Positions 48,541 to 60,559 of a stretch of DNA of 64,000 bases are shown one piece after another (positions within the stretch are counted from its first letter, which is position 1; each line of letters opens with the position of its first letter). The notes under the pieces are model-generated. The model searched no databases, was not told the origin of the DNA, and worked only from the letters and a program-made list of their open reading frames with translations. The stretch comes from Haematococcus lacustris (lineage: Eukaryota > Chlorophyta > Chlorophyceae > Chlamydomonadales > Haematococcaceae): contig JASKMD010000030.1 in assembly GCA_030144725.1 (NCBI GenBank), positions 1,336,525-1,400,524 on the forward strand, given 5' to 3'. Both the position numbers and the translations under genes were made by a program.

Positions 48541-49778
48541 ATGTTGTTAGGGCAATGCAGATAGCCAGCCCTTGGCGACTTGTTTAGTGCATGGAGATGA
48601 GCACTCTTTGCCTTGCTTAATTTCTTCTTCTTCATGGTTTGGGATCGAGAGGTGGCTGAGCGGGGCTACTGGCTTGGCTCGGTGGTCAGGGTGATGGGGG
48701 GTGATAGATACGGAGATGGGTGAAGGAGAGGTAGGGGGGAGATGGGTGAAGGAGAGGTAGGGGAGAGGTAGGAGGCGGGGAGAAGGAGAGTTAGGGGGCA
48801 GGAGGCTGATGGCAAGTCGGGAGGAGGGGCTACTGGGAGCTGGGCGGGGTAGACGAGGTTGGGAGATGGTGGGTTAGGCTGTGTTGGTGGGGGCCACATG
48901 GCGGAGTGGTATGCCAAGCTCAGTCGGCTGCTCGTGCACCTGTAGCCATCAGCATGTGTACCTTGTAAGCGGTATATCTTGTCATGTACAAACCCAATGA
49001 TTGAGTTGAAAAGTGCCATGGATGCGTCAATGAGTTTGCTACAAAAGGTATGTGTGAGGTCAGGCTGTTGACCAATGGTCCAAAACATGAAGCGGATTAT
49101 AGCTGGAGGGGGTGACAAATCCCTACTGTGCCGCTCACCATTACAGCGATACAGCGCTGCCACACACAAACCCGGGTTCCTTCACATCCTCGCCAAGCGG
49201 CCTGCACCATCAAGAAGCTCGCGCAGCCATGTTTTGCCGGACTTCGGTGGTGTGCGTCACCGACATGTCGTGCATCGCTAACGGATAGCCAAGGACGTAG
49301 CTTACCAGTGTAGCTAATCACGGTCTCTGATTGGGACACATCCGGGGTCACATGTGGCTGCCCGCATCGAATGACTCCGATGGCAATTCCAGTCGAACAT
49401 TAAACGCGCAATATCGGATTGCAGCGGACGCAGCAAACGTTACATCAAATGATGGAGTAGATGGGCCGCAGTTGCATGAAGATTACCAACCCCATGTTGA
49501 GAACGCCTGACCCCTACCCCCCCCCCTTTCTAGTAGCTCTAAGTGTGTAACTTGTTTTGGCAATGATGTGGGCTGCTTCTACCGCATGTCTCGTGAGCTT
49601 GTTTAGTAGCTTTGTGGCGTTGGTTTGAGTGACCCCAAGGGCTATGAGGTGTTGACGTGTGTGTGTTTCATAGGTAATACCGCCTATACCCAGTAGGATT
49701 GGTCTGATCTCAACCATGTGGCCTATCTTGCGCATGGTGTGTGCCAGTTTTGTGTGTTGGTTCAGGGCCTTGTCCAGT

Positions 49779-51005
49779 TCAGGTGGCCCCAACATGGGGT
49801 TGGTAATATGCATGCAAGTACTCTCTCAATACTGCATCGTTTTCGATAGCGTTTATCACATTGGTAGCTGCAAATCAATGCGCGTCATCTGACCATCAGC
49901 GCTAGCCATTGGAGTCTTTGCTCGCGTACTGCCACATGTGCCCGCGAACAAATCACAGCGGCGAGACGGGTCTCTCTTAGACGGTGAGCCGCATCCCTGT
50001 GACCCCATCTACCTAGCGTAGTGAGCTGGTTGTGCACAAATGGAATGTCCGGCTGACACCCAACGCGATGCCTGCCGGGCGTGCAGGGCACCTTGACGGG
50101 GTGTTTGGAACATATAAAATATACTCGCTTCCGCCAAATACACCATTTGGGTCGGCGCACACTAAGGTATCACCGGGTTACACCCCCCCCCTCCTCCACT
50201 GTGTCCTCCACTGTGTTGCACCCGCTGCACCCACAAGAAAATGGCTATATTTTGTTTGTTCTTGACCCATTAGCGCATCTGTTGAAACAAACCGCACAAC
50301 AAACAGCTTAGGCCTCTATCTGTTTGACAGCTTTGAAGTTACATCATCTTCTCCAAGCAGAATCAGGGCCACGGGGCTGTGGGGTGGCAGTTGAGCTATG
50401 AAACTTTGCACGCAGGTGGATGGCATGCAGGGGAGTGTAACTCTCAGAGGAGCCGAGGCCAAATTCGGTCATGGTGTGGAGTTGTGTGTCTGACTGCATG
50501 GCCCTGGTCATGAGATCGGCTAAGGGAGTTGGGGGTCACCGACCAAAGTGAGCTTTTGGCTTATCTGAGTATGAGCGTTTGCAACACTGTCTAAAAGGAG
50601 CTTAACCTAGTAAGTAGCATGCTGTAAATCCAAATGGTCGAGCTGTGGCATTGCCCTCTAGGTATGGGGGGGAAGTGGGCCCGGTGCCACATTCCCGTGA
50701 TCGTTCTCCGATCCGACTGTTGCTGCCGACGCGCATGCTCGCGTAGAGCAGCCAAAGCGGCGCGGGCGGTCGTAGCGATGACTGCATGCCCCGCAACGGC
50801 TTGAATTTGAATCACCAACTTTGATGCTTTGCTGTGCACGACCTATTGCGTGCATAATAATTCTGGATGGGTGAACGGTAGCTGGCAGGGTTGGCTACAT
50901 GGTGAATCATTTAGCATAACATTTGGCGCAGTGAGTGCAGAGTTACAGCCGTCCGACTGCCAAGGGTCAGTTTCCTGTCATTTTTAAACAGTTGGGGTCG
51001 CCTGA
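49779..51005. mobile_element. Small non-autonomous inverted-repeat element in LINE-B (TCAGG family)
   Basis: Ends read TCAGGTGGCCCCAACATGGG and …GTTGGGGTCGCCTGA, an inverted repeat of about 15 bp with two mismatches. A duplication of six to seven bases (TCCAGT on plus) borders it, with the boundary uncertain by one base. Removal with one duplication restores LINE-B exactly (WIEQL to DKALNQH). The 1.2-kb interior has no recognisable gene. About 185 bp at its left end match the element at 47,471. Confidence 0.8.
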
Positions 51006-51273
51006 CTCCAGTTGCTCAATCCACCTCGAGTCAGCACAGTATTTGATTTCTATGATGGTGATCCGTTTAGTGGCTTTGCCGCGTTTGCCCGTCTTCTTTT
51101 GAGGCGTCACCATGATTATGTCCGGTCTGGTAGTGTTTATGGTCGCTGTTGGTTTCATGCCGAGTGCCCGTAGCGTGGTGTGTAGTGTGTCGTTAGGGAG
51201 GTCCAGGTTTTCTCTAGCGCCTTTCTCCCAGCTGCCGGTGTCCGCGAACCGGGTGCATCCGCCCAGGGTTCCT

Positions 51274-53106
51274 GGTCACCCCTCCCATTGAACCACCACG
51301 TAAGGGACATTTGACTTTGCGGCGTGCCTGGTGAGAGTTGAGTTGTCATTTTAACGCGGAACGCCTTATCTTTGCGTCGCGCTTGCGTCTGCGCGCCCGA
51401 GCTGCTGGCACCCACGGTGACCGGAAGTCTGCCAGGCACGCGAACGGTTCCGCTCTGCGCGATGGGCCTTTCAAGTGCTGCCTAACAACACCCACAACGC
51501 GGGATGCAGAGTTCTCCGCTGCGGTACACTGCGGTACACTTTACGCATGGAGCCCAATCTTCTCAACGTCATCTTACACAGCCTGCTCAATCCCACTCTG
51601 CCTGCCCATTGAGATGCTCCAGTACCATGAACCGTAGGTCAGCACGCAAGGTGTTGGCTGGCACATATAACCCCACTGCCTTGCAATACTCGTTTAACAT
51701 TTTCACGCTCAGCTTCTTGCCCAAGGTGCACAGCTGCTTCACGCTGTCTGGTGCAAATGAGCACAGAAGGGTGAGGCACTCATCGTCCCAGTCCTGCTGT
51801 TGCTTGGGCATGCTTGGGGGCATGGTCTGCTCGTCCTGCTCCTCAGTGGTGTGTCTGCATGACACCACACACGGGAGTGTGACGAGTGGTGCTGCCACCA
51901 GGGTGCTAGGTGGAATGGGCTCAAGCAGGCTGCAACCTGAGTGTGCAACTGATGCTGTGCAGCTGGCTTGCCATGTTAGCCCATCATCCAGCTGGGGCAC
52001 TCACATGATGGGCTGTTGCTCCTTGGCAGGTGAGGTCACTGGGTTGGTGGCAGGCCTGGTGAGGATGGAGAGCCCCGGTAGGTGCAGCGGTGCTGACAGG
52101 GCCGGGTGGTGCTGGCTGGACCCCTGCAGCTGGGACTGTGATGGGTGCGAGATGGTGGGGGCAGGGCGCATGGGCTGGCCCAGGCTGTGCAGGAGCTTGC
52201 GTGGGTGTGGAGCTGAGACGGGGCATGGGCTGGAGCTGGCTGGCTGGCTCCTGCCCCCGCAGCCGCTGGCACACAGCATGCACAGCTGCAGCAGCCTCAG
52301 CACATGCTCTGTGGGCCAGTGGAACCTGTTGAGGCTCCAGGTTGCTGCAAGCCCTGATGACTTCAGACATCATGGCTGTGACCTGGCCAATGGCTGTGTG
52401 ATTGCATCCGGATCTGTAAGAAGCTGCCTCCCCCTCCACATGGATTTCCACCCAACCAGTGCTGCCAGCTAGCGTAGACTTCGTACAACACGCACAGCGG
52501 GCAGCATGGCCCCCCTTCCGTCTGTAGGGGTGGGATTTGGAGTACAAGCCCATACCTGCAGGCATGTGCACACGCCAGCTTCTAAAACCCCTCTTGATAA
52601 ATCTTGATAAGAGTTGAGAACTTGGCAGGTGGTCCACAGTTGAGTTCCCTAGCTAGTGACGCAGGGCTGGAGACTTCGATTCACTTCGATGGTTGCCAGA
52701 CTGGCATCAGCATAGTGGGGCAGCATGGAGGGTTTAACCCACCTCTTGGAGCCTAATCAACAAATGATTCATGCAGTTGCCACTGCTGTGCTCCTACTGT
52801 GGTCTCCTCCAAGTTTCAGAGCCCCTGAGCCAGCGCATGTTGGTCACGATGTTGGACATGGGGTCGGGCTCCTCGCACACCGCGCACTATTCATCGCGTT
52901 AAACAGGGACTCACTGCTATTGGGTCAGCGTACATCAAGTCCGCAGGCTCGGATACCCGGCAACATGCCCGACCAGCTCGGCGCTTGCCTCAGCGCGGCC
53001 GCATTCCGACGCTTCAATCCGCGTGTAAACCCGTGCAGAGATGAGTCCGGAAAAGCCGTTGTCCCTTATCGTTAGGGGGGTTGGTGGTTCAATGGGAGGG
53101 GTGACC
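51274..53106. mobile_element. DNA transposon with perfect 25-bp inverted repeats and 4-bp duplication
   Basis: The ends start GGTCACCCCTCCCATTGAAC and are perfectly inverted for 25 bp. TCCT flanks both sides (51,270-51,273 and 53,107-53,110). Removal restores LINE-B in frame (AISKG to TLGGC). The 1.83-kb length and the absence of a recognised transposase suggest a non-autonomous or deleted copy. The superfamily cannot be fixed from a 4-bp duplication alone. Confidence 0.85.
51587..52637 (-). CDS. Unrecognised protein in the 25-bp-TIR element
   Basis: Two minus-strand open segments, 52,637-51,984 and 52,000-51,587, probably belong to one gene, with a GTGAGT donor near 52,006. The first holds a CACC pair, a helix (HRACAEAAAAVHAVCQRL) and a Pro-rich stretch. 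The second ends in WDDECLTLLCSFAPDSVKQL and KKLSVKMLNEYCKAVGL, whose helix-extension-helix pattern resembles a SAP domain. SAP motifs bind DNA. No catalytic domain was seen, so an accessory or truncated transposon protein is the best guess. Confidence 0.4.
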
Positions 53107-53176
53107 TCCTTTGCTGATGGCTTTGGCGATGAGGCGGACAGCTCCGTTGTGCCTTTTTTGCACGAGTGGCAGGGTC

Positions 53177-53438
53177 TGTTAGTTGCATACCCTCCCGGTG
53201 CAGTTGAGATCAAGCACCGGGATTGTAGGGTGTGCCTGCCAGCGGCCCGGCCGCGATGAGTGCGAGTGTGACTGCCGTATTTAGGGCAGACACCCGGCAG
53301 TCGTAGGCACCCTGAACTGGTGTCCGCGTCTGCCCGTGCTCTTCCAACAGGTAGGCGCAAGGCTGCGCGCTAGCAGTTGTGGCAGATCAATGTAACTACC
53401 CTGAACTGGTGTCCGCGTCTGCCCGTGCTCTTCCAACA
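53177..53438 (+). repeat. Copia-1 5' LTR
   Basis: The 262-bp repeat contains an internal duplication. About 43 bp (ACCCTGAACTGGTGTCCGCG…CTTCCAACAG) occur twice at its 3' side, separated by about 45 bp. The same arrangement occurs in the Copia-2 LTR. Confidence 0.95.
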
Positions 53439-53455
53439 GGTTATGGGCCCACGCG
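53439..53455 (+). other. Copia-1 primer binding site (half-tRNA type)
   Basis: GGTTATGGGCCCA directly behind the LTR end fits the anticodon-stem region of initiator tRNA-Met and not a tRNA 3' end. Use of a cleaved half tRNA is established for Drosophila copia; its use here is inferred from the match. Confidence 0.7.
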
Positions 53456-53525
53456 CTGACGCGCGATAGGACTCCAGTGAGTTGCTGGCTAGGGTTCGTG
53501 TGGTTGACAGCCGAGTCGACCAGCG

Positions 53526-56263
53526 ATGGCAACTAATCCCCCAATCTCTGGCAATTTTCCCACCATTCTCGATGATGACAACTGGCCGATCTGGAGCATC
53601 CGGACTGAGGGCCTTCTGGTCGAAGCAAACCTCTGGTCCGTCGTCGCCAACGGCGTCACCCCCTTACCCACTGTGCCAGCAGACACCGCCACTCCGGAGG
53701 AGCGGGCAGCTTATGCTGCAGATCTAGCCCGCTCCCGTGCAGACAGCGTGCTGGACCGCAAAGCCCTAGCCTTTATCCAGCGGCACGTATCCAACCTCCA
53801 CATCTTTACTGTCAAGCACGCAGACTCAGCGCAAGACGCCTGGGAGACCCTCGAATCCCAGTTCACCGAATCGTCAGTCGCGCGACAGTCGCAACTTCAG
53901 CAGCGACTCTCCCTCCTGCGCATGGAGCCAGGCGAGTCTGTTGCGCGCTTCTTTGCGCGCTTGCAACAGCTGCTAACTGAGCTGGAAGCCTGCAACTGTG
54001 AGACCTCTGAATCCACAGTGGTCCTCGCCATTTTGGCAGCTCTCCCATCTGAGTATGAAAGCACAGTCGAACGCCTGCGCTATGATCAGACCAGCGCAGA
54101 CCTGAAGGTCGAGCGCATCAAGCGGGTGCTGCTCAGCAAGGAAGCTGACCTGCTCGGAAAGCAGATGCAGCAGCAACTCAGCACCTCCTCATCCTCACTC
54201 TGATCCTACTCCTCCCCTTCTGACAGCAGGGGGGCTGGTAGCTCAGGCGGACAGGGGGGCAGGGGCAGGCCCAGGTTTCCTCAGCAGTCTCGTGAGCAGC
54301 AGAGCCCAGCACAGCAGCAGCAGCCCAGAGCACAGTCGCCTGACAGGTCCACCAGGGACGTCAGCTCACATGCTCACCTGACCTGCAACTACTGTGCTAA
54401 GCCAGGTCACATCATGTCTGAATGCTTCACCTTTGACAGGGATCAGCGCAACCGCATGAAGACTCTGTTCAGCAACCCTGTCAGGCCCAGCAGCCCAGGC
54501 AGACGACCCAGTCCAGGCAGGAGCTCCAGCCCAGCCAGGACATCCAGCCCCAGCAGAGGCAGGGCCCAGACCCCTGGCAGGGCAGCAGCTCAGAGCCCAT
54601 CCAGGGGAGCCAGTCTGTTCACCTGCTCCACTGCTGCTGCTGCTGATGATGATGATGATGACTTTGATGATGTCCTCATGCAGATGGTGCAGCCCAGACT
54701 GAACTTCAACAGCGACCTGTACAGCCCCTTCTGCATTGACTCAGGTGCCTCACAGCATATCCTGAAAGACCTGCAGTTCTTCTACGACTACACAGCCTTT
54801 GCGCCAGACAAGCACAGGCCTGTTAAGCTGGCAGCTGCAGGCCACAGGGTCTGGGCAGTTGGGTCAGGCAGCGTGTTCCTCAGCACCAAGCGTGGCTCCT
54901 GGTTCCTCAGCCATGCCTTGTATGTTCCTGACAGCAAGCAGAACTTCATCTCCGTGGCAGCTGCAACAGAGGAAGGCAGCAGCTTTCTATTCCGTGGAGA
55001 TCTGTGCCAGATCAGCAGCAACCAGTTTGGCAGCATGCTGAGGGTCAACGCCCACAAGATCAGAAACTCCTACATCCTGGCAGCTGTCCCAATGCCAGAT
55101 GGCCCAGACACTGATTCTGAGCAGGAGCAGGGTGCCAAGCTGTATGGCATCAGGCAGTCAGCTCTACAGCCTGACCACAGGGTACAGCTGGAGCCTCTGA
55201 CCAACGTGGCTGCTCCCTCCGCCAACAGCGCCACCTCCAACTCTCCTCAGGTGTGGCACCAGCGTCTGTGTCATGCTTCCTATGATGCTCTAGCACGCAT
55301 GCAGTCAGAAGGCATGGTGTCAGGAGTACCCATCACAGCTGCACAGTTCCGAGCGGCTGCCTCTGATCCAGCTGTGTGTATAGGTTGTGTCAAGGGCAAG
55401 CAGCACAAGAATGTCGCATTCGCAGGACCTTCCCCCAATGCAGCACCAGTGACAGCTCCCTTAGGACTGATCCACATGGATGTCTGTGGCCCCATGCACG
55501 CCAGTGCCAGGGATGGCAGCCTTTATGTGGCAACTTTCCTTGATGAACACACCAAGCTGTCAGTGTGTATGCCCATCAGCAGCAAGGCTCAAGTACCTGA
55601 CATAGTTAGGACAGTCATTGAGGAGCTTGAGACCCAGTCAGGTTTCCGCTGCAAGGCCATCCGCACAGACAATGGAACAGAGTACGTCAACAGCCGCATG
55701 AAAGAGTACTGCCGCAGCAAGGGCATAGTACACCAGCACTCAGCCCCTTACAGCCCACAGCAGAATGGTGCAGCTGAACGCTTGAACAGGACTATCTTTG
55801 AGAAGGCCCGCAGCATCATTCACTCAGCAGACATATCTCTCAGCTTCTGGGCTCATGCAGTCAAGTTTGCCAACCATGTCAGATGCCTGCTACCTGTGTC
55901 AGGCCAGCCACTCACACCTTGGGAAGCCTTCTATGGTGTCAAGCCTGATCTGTCAGGTCTCAGAGTGTTTGGCTGCAGAGTCTGGCTCCATGTTCCTGAC
56001 CACCAGCGCAGCAAGCTACAGGCCAAGTCAGTTGAGGGCCTGTTCTTAGGCTATGAGCCTGGCTCTAAAGCGTACAAAGTGCTGGTCAACGGTCGAGAGA
56101 CATGCAGCAAGGACATAGTGTTTGATGAACTGTCAGTCCTGCAGCCTACTCGCCAGCAAGACCAGGCAGCACAGCCTGTGTTTCTCTTACCCCTCCCACC
56201 CAGCCCTAACAACCCCTCTGAGCCACTGACCCCAGTAGCTCCTGCTGAGGGGGGCAACAGCCT

Positions 56264-56325
<62 letters not shown>

Positions 56326-58634
56326 CCAGCAGCAGCAGCTCTGAGGACAGGGGGAGCAGCAGCAGTATCAGCAGGCCAGGCAGCAGTGCACAGCGACCAC
56401 GGTCCAGACCGCTGGAAGGCATAGGGGCACATCAGCAAGACAGCAGCAGCTCAGACTCTCCACCCAGTGAGCAAGAACCCAGTGAGCAAGTCAGCCTGAC
56501 TGCCAGATATGAGCCAGGATCTCACATGTGGCACCAACAGCAACTAGAGTTCATCAACAGACTACCCAGACCAGGAATAGGCAGATTCAGTCTTCAACCC
56601 ATGCCTCTAGCCAGGGAGACAGTGGGAGCACAGCCAGTTGCAGCACCAGCAGCAGCACCAGCAGCAGCGCCAGCAGCAGCACCTGCAGCACCAGGTGCAG
56701 CACCAGCAGCAGCGCCAGCAGCAGCTAGACCAGCAGCATCAGCAGCACCAGCATCAGCAAGACCAGCAGCGCCAGCTGCACCAACATCAGCAAGACCAAC
56801 AGCAGCAAGACCAGCAGCACCAGCTGCAGCATCAGCAAGATCAGCAGCAGCAAGACCAGCAGCACCAACCGCAGCACCCTCAGCAGCCAGACCTGTGGTG
56901 CGCCCATCTGCTGTGCACCCATCTGTGCACCCATCTGCACCCATGCCTGATGCACCTGACTCACGGCCCTCTTCGCCTGAGGCACCTGGTGCACCCCAGC
57001 CACGGCGCAACCCACCAAGGGACCGACGCCCACCACTCAAGATTAGGCAGCCTGAGCTGAATGCCTTGACTGTGTCAGACTCTCCCATCAATGACACACC
57101 CACTGTGGCAGAGGCTCTGGCTGGTCCCATGGCAGACTTGTGGATTGAAGCCATGAATGCTGAGCTGGCCTCCTTGCATGCAAACCAAACATGGTGCCTT
57201 GAAGAGCGTCCTGCCAATGCACGTGTGCTGCCTACCAAATGGGTACTTAAAGTGAAGCGTGATGCTGCAGGGAACATTGAGAAGCTGAAGGCCAGGCTAG
57301 TGGCAAAGGGGTTCTATCAACAATCAGGTGTGGATGTAGGAGATGTCTATGCACCGGTCAGCAAGCATACCACATTGCGCACCCTCCTGGCCAAGGCAGC
57401 AGCTGAGGACATGGAGATTCATCAGTTAGACTTTGAGACAGCCTTCCTGAACGGCAAGCTAGAGCCAGGGCAGGTCATCTATGTGCAGCAGCCAGAGGGT
57501 TTTGAAGAGGGCAGCACTAACACTGTGTGCCGTCTGCAGAAGGCCCTGTATGGTTTAAGGCAGGCCCCCAGGGCGTGGCATGCTAGGCTGTGTGAGGAGC
57601 TGCTGAGCATTGGCTTCAAGGCCTCTGAGGCAGACCCTGCCCTGTTTACCCTGCAGCTGAGCACTGGCATGGTGTACCTGCTAGTGTATGTGGACGACTG
57701 CCTTCTGTGCACCCAGCAGGGGGACACCGCAGGATTGGCCTACGTGAAGAAGCAGCTGTCCTCAGCCTTCAAACTGAAGGACTTGGGTGAGGCCCGGTGG
57801 TTCCTAGGGATGCAGCTGACCAGGGACAGAGCTGAGGGCACCATCAAGCTTGACCAGCACAAATTCATCCAGGAGCTGGTCACAGCCAACAGCAAGTCAG
57901 CAGCCCACAGCAAGCCTCTGCCCATGGCTCCTGCTGTTAAGCTAGTCAGGGAAGGGGATGCCTTGGACACGACTCTGTATCATTACAGTGCCCTGGTGGG
58001 CAGCCTGCTATACCTGACCTGCTGCACACGGCCAGACATTGCATTTGCTGTGGGCGCCTTGGCCAGGCACATGTCTGCACCTACTAAGCAGCACTGGTTG
58101 GCCGCCTGCAGTGTGCTATGCTACCTGAAGGGCACTGCAGATCAAGGACTTCTGTTTGGTGGTGTGTCAGGGCTGCAGGGCTTCTCTGATGCAGACTATG
58201 CAGGGGACAAGGACACAGCCAGAAGCACCACTGGGTATATCTTCACTCTGAATGGGGGTGCCATTAGCTGGTCCAGCCGCCTCCAGCCGACTGTGGCTAT
58301 GTCAACAGCAGAAGCAGAGTATATGGCAGCGTCCAGCGCAGCCAAGGAGGCTCTGTGGCTGCGCAAGCTCATGAGGGATCTGCAGCTGGATGCCAGCTGT
58401 GTGCACCTGGGCTGTGACAATCAGGCAGCCATTCAGCTCTTGCACAACCCCATGGCCACCTCACGAGCAAAGCACATTGACGTACACCATCACTTTGTCA
58501 GAGAGCGCATCAGCAGAGGTGAGGTAGCATTTCACTACTGCCACACCTCCAGCATGCTGGCAGATATCCTCACCAAGCCTTTGGCAGCAGTTCAGTTTAA
58601 CATGGGCAAGCAAGGATGCGGAGTGTTCAGCTGA
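53526..58634 (+). CDS. Copia-1 Gag-Pol polyprotein with one in-frame TGA
   Basis: One frame of about 1,700 codons runs from 53,526 to 58,634 and is broken only by TGA at 54,201-54,203. The first 225 residues are a Copia gag (DDDNWPIWSIRTEGLL). Past the stop comes the knuckle CNYCAKPGHIMSEC, then the protease site CIDSGASQHI. The integrase zinc region (WHQRLCH…CIGCVKGKQH) precedes the DDE core (HMDVCGP, RTDNGTEYV, PQQNGAAERLNRT). A Gln run and Pro/Ala repeats at 56,260-56,900 separate it from the reverse transcriptase (QLDFETAFLNG, YVDDCLLC) and RNase H (SDADYAGDKDTARS, STAEAEYMAAS, DILTKPL). Apart from the TGA all catalytic motifs are intact. The stop may be a single mutation or a gag/pol control point. 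Confidence 0.93.
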
Positions 58635-58900
58635 ACAGGCACAGGTCCTGTCCGATCTGAAACAGCCTGTGGTATCCAGCCAGTAATGTCTATCTGGACT
58701 GGAGCATGGAAGGGTTCTAGGCACAGGCCTGCATGCCTGCTAACAGCCTGTTAGACTCAGCATGGTGTGCTTTTGCCATGAACTGAGAGTTGCCCGCAGT
58801 TGTTGCTTGGCTCAGGCTTGCATGCCTGCAGACCGCCAGTCGTTTGCTTAAACAGTTGTTGGAAGCGCTAAAGTTGTTGCTCTCACCTAGCCAGACCTCT

Positions 58901-58909
58901 GAGTGGGAG
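58901..58909 (+). other. Copia-1 polypurine tract
   Basis: GAGTGGGAG stands directly before the right LTR, where plus-strand DNA synthesis is primed. The same sequence precedes the Copia-2 LTR on the minus strand. Confidence 0.7.
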
Positions 58910-59171
58910 TGTTAGTTGCATACCCTCCCGGTGCAGTTGAGATCAAGCACCGGGATTGTAGGGTGTGCCTGCCAGCGGCCCGGCCGCGATGAGTGCGAGT
59001 GTGACTGCCGTATTTAGGGCAGACACCCGGCAGTCGTAGGCACCCTGAACTGGTGTCCGCGTCTGCCCGTGCTCTTCCAACAGGTAGGCGCAAGGCTGCG
59101 CGCTAGCAGTTGTGGCAGATCAATGTAACTACCCTGAACTGGTGTCCGCGTCTGCCCGTGCTCTTCCAACA
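58910..59171 (+). repeat. Copia-1 3' LTR
   Basis: This is the second 262-bp copy; the GGGTC duplication follows at 59,172-59,176, after which LINE-B resumes. Confidence 0.95.
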
Positions 59172-59540
59172 GGGTCTCGTTGCAGCCCGAGAGCAGGTGT
59201 GTGGCACTGTCGGCCTCCCCACAGAGGGGGCAGCGGTCGTCGGTCGCCTGCTTCCAGCGCATAGCTAGTTTTTGGTTGTATAACCCTCCGGTGCGGTAGA
59301 GTAGGGCAGTACGTTGCGCGGGGATGGAGATGGTCGCATCGGTCATCACTCTTTCGCCCGCTCCTTTTGCCGCGGTTTTGGTGATATCTTGGGTCATCTG
59401 GTAGTAAATGCTGTCTTGGTTGGCGAGGCCTAGCTTGTGTTTGCTGTGCATGTGTGCTCGTACGCCGGAGGGACGTCGTTGGGTAGCACGTCGTCCAGTA
59501 GCGAAAGGATGTTGAAATCCTCCTGCTTGTCAGTCACTGC

Positions 59541-60181
59541 ACAGGCCGATGATCAGAATACAGGGAAACCAGATGTTATAGTACAGCCGTATCTTCAGGA
59601 TGGCGGTCACTACCTTCCCCTGCAGTTATCTTTAGGGCTGGCTCCTCCTCTGACCCTGACCTTAGCCCTTCCTTGGCCACTACATCAGGCAGTCAGGCTC
59701 TGATTCAGGGCAATGCTTGCGCACGCCGTAGAGGCCTGACAACCAGCAATGCAGCCGGGCAAGCAGGCAGAGTGGAAGTGGAGCCCATCCACCAGTTGAG
59801 CTGAACAGTGGAACAGCATGGAAAGTAATCAGTGCAAAGGTGGCAGCTTAGTGAAGGTGGAATCAGAAGTGGTGGAAGGGTGGTGAAGGTGGAGTGTGAT
59901 TGTGGAAGAGGGTGCAGGTAGGGAGGCGGTGATCTTCACAACCAACAACAGTCGCCAGCCGGCTGGTGAAGCCTGACCACACAGCCACATGAGAGCAGCA
60001 TGTGGGCGACACCTCTGGAGGTGCCTGGAGGGCATGCTGTGGCCTGCAACATCAGGGGCAGCCAGCCTCATGTGGGCAGCCTGCACAGGAGTGAAAGCTG
60101 CTTGGTGTGATCAGGCTGGGCCTGCCTGCCTGCCTGCTGCCGCTACTGCTGCTGCTGCTGCTGCTGGTGTTGCCTGGGCAG
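59541..60181 (+). other. Presumed intron upstream of the ATG18 exons
   Basis: No coding motif was found. A short CTG run and a pyrimidine-rich stretch (60,120-60,180) precede the acceptor TGGGCAG. The LINE-B nest may lie in the same intron. Confidence 0.4.
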
Positions 60182-60559
60182 GTGCGGGCGGTAAAGCTGC
60201 GGCGGGACCGCATCGTGGTGGCCCTGGAGCACAAGGTGAGGGGCAAGGGCCGGGCTAGGGCCAGGGGGAGGGGACGGCTGGCAGGAGTGGAGGCAGGGGT
60301 GGTGGCTGCCTGCCACCTGCCTTCACCTCACCCCAGCTGCCCTGCTGGACCCCGTTGTACCGTTTCTTGAATGTCAGCCTGCATACGTGCCGCCAGCCTG
60401 CCTGCCTGTGTGCCTGCCTACCAGGTGCTGGTTTACAATTTTGCGGATCTGAAGCTGGTGCACCAGATCGAGACGCTGGCAAACCCACGAGGCCTCCTAG
60501 CCCTCAGCTCGGCAGCGGACAGCACCGTGCTGGCTTGTCCTGGTCTACACACGGGTCAG
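60182..60559 (+). CDS. ATG18: Autophagy protein ATG18/WIPI-like, two exons (partial)
   Basis: Exon 60,182-60,235 encodes [18 protein letters not shown]. Exon 60,425-60,559 encodes [20 protein letters not shown] and then NPRGLLALS and [13 protein letters not shown]. Both junctions are in phase 0 with GT-AG ends. This is the second to third blade of the PROPPIN beta-propeller, a family that binds phosphoinositides on autophagosome precursors. The lipid-binding FRRG motif would be encoded further right. A Copia element occupies the following DNA from 60,870, most likely inside the next intron. Upstream exons were not found and may lie left of the LINE-B nest. Family assignment is confident; which ATG18 paralogue is not. 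Confidence 0.85.

Larger units (their letters stand above)
53177..59171 (+). mobile_element. Complete Copia retrotransposon (Copia-1), 6.0 kb
   Basis: Two 262-bp LTRs (53,177-53,438 and 58,910-59,171; TGTTAG…CCAACA) look identical by eye, and GGGTC flanks both ends (53,172-53,176 and 59,172-59,176). GGTTATGGGCCCA after the left LTR fits the primer site used by Drosophila copia and Volvox Osser, which pair with an internal part of initiator tRNA-Met. A purine tract (GAGTGGGAG) precedes the right LTR. The long frame carries gag, protease, integrase, reverse transcriptase and RNase H in Copia order. It is inserted in LINE-B and removal restores that frame exactly. Confidence 0.95.
49514..59540 (-). 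pseudogene. LINE-B C-terminal region, in four pieces separated by three insertions
   Basis: Pieces in reading order are about 59,540-59,172, 53,176-53,107, 51,273-51,006 and 49,778-49,514. The first carries MHSKHKLGLANQDSIYYQM and a CCHC knuckle, CPLCGEADSATHLLSGC. Removing the Copia joins GCNE to TLPLVQKRHNGAVRLI. Removing the next element joins AISKG to TLGGCTRFADTG. The third piece has TTRPDIIMV and IIEIKYCADSRWIEQL. Removing the last element gives RWIEQLDKALNQHTKLAHTM, and the fourth continues to GHMVEIRPILLGIGGITYET and a TAG at 49,514-49,516. This is the conserved tail after the reverse transcriptase in algal LINEs. A one-base shift near 59,455 separates an upstream piece, LLDDVLPNDVPPAYEH. 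The reverse transcriptase itself is absent (5' truncation). Confidence 0.85.
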
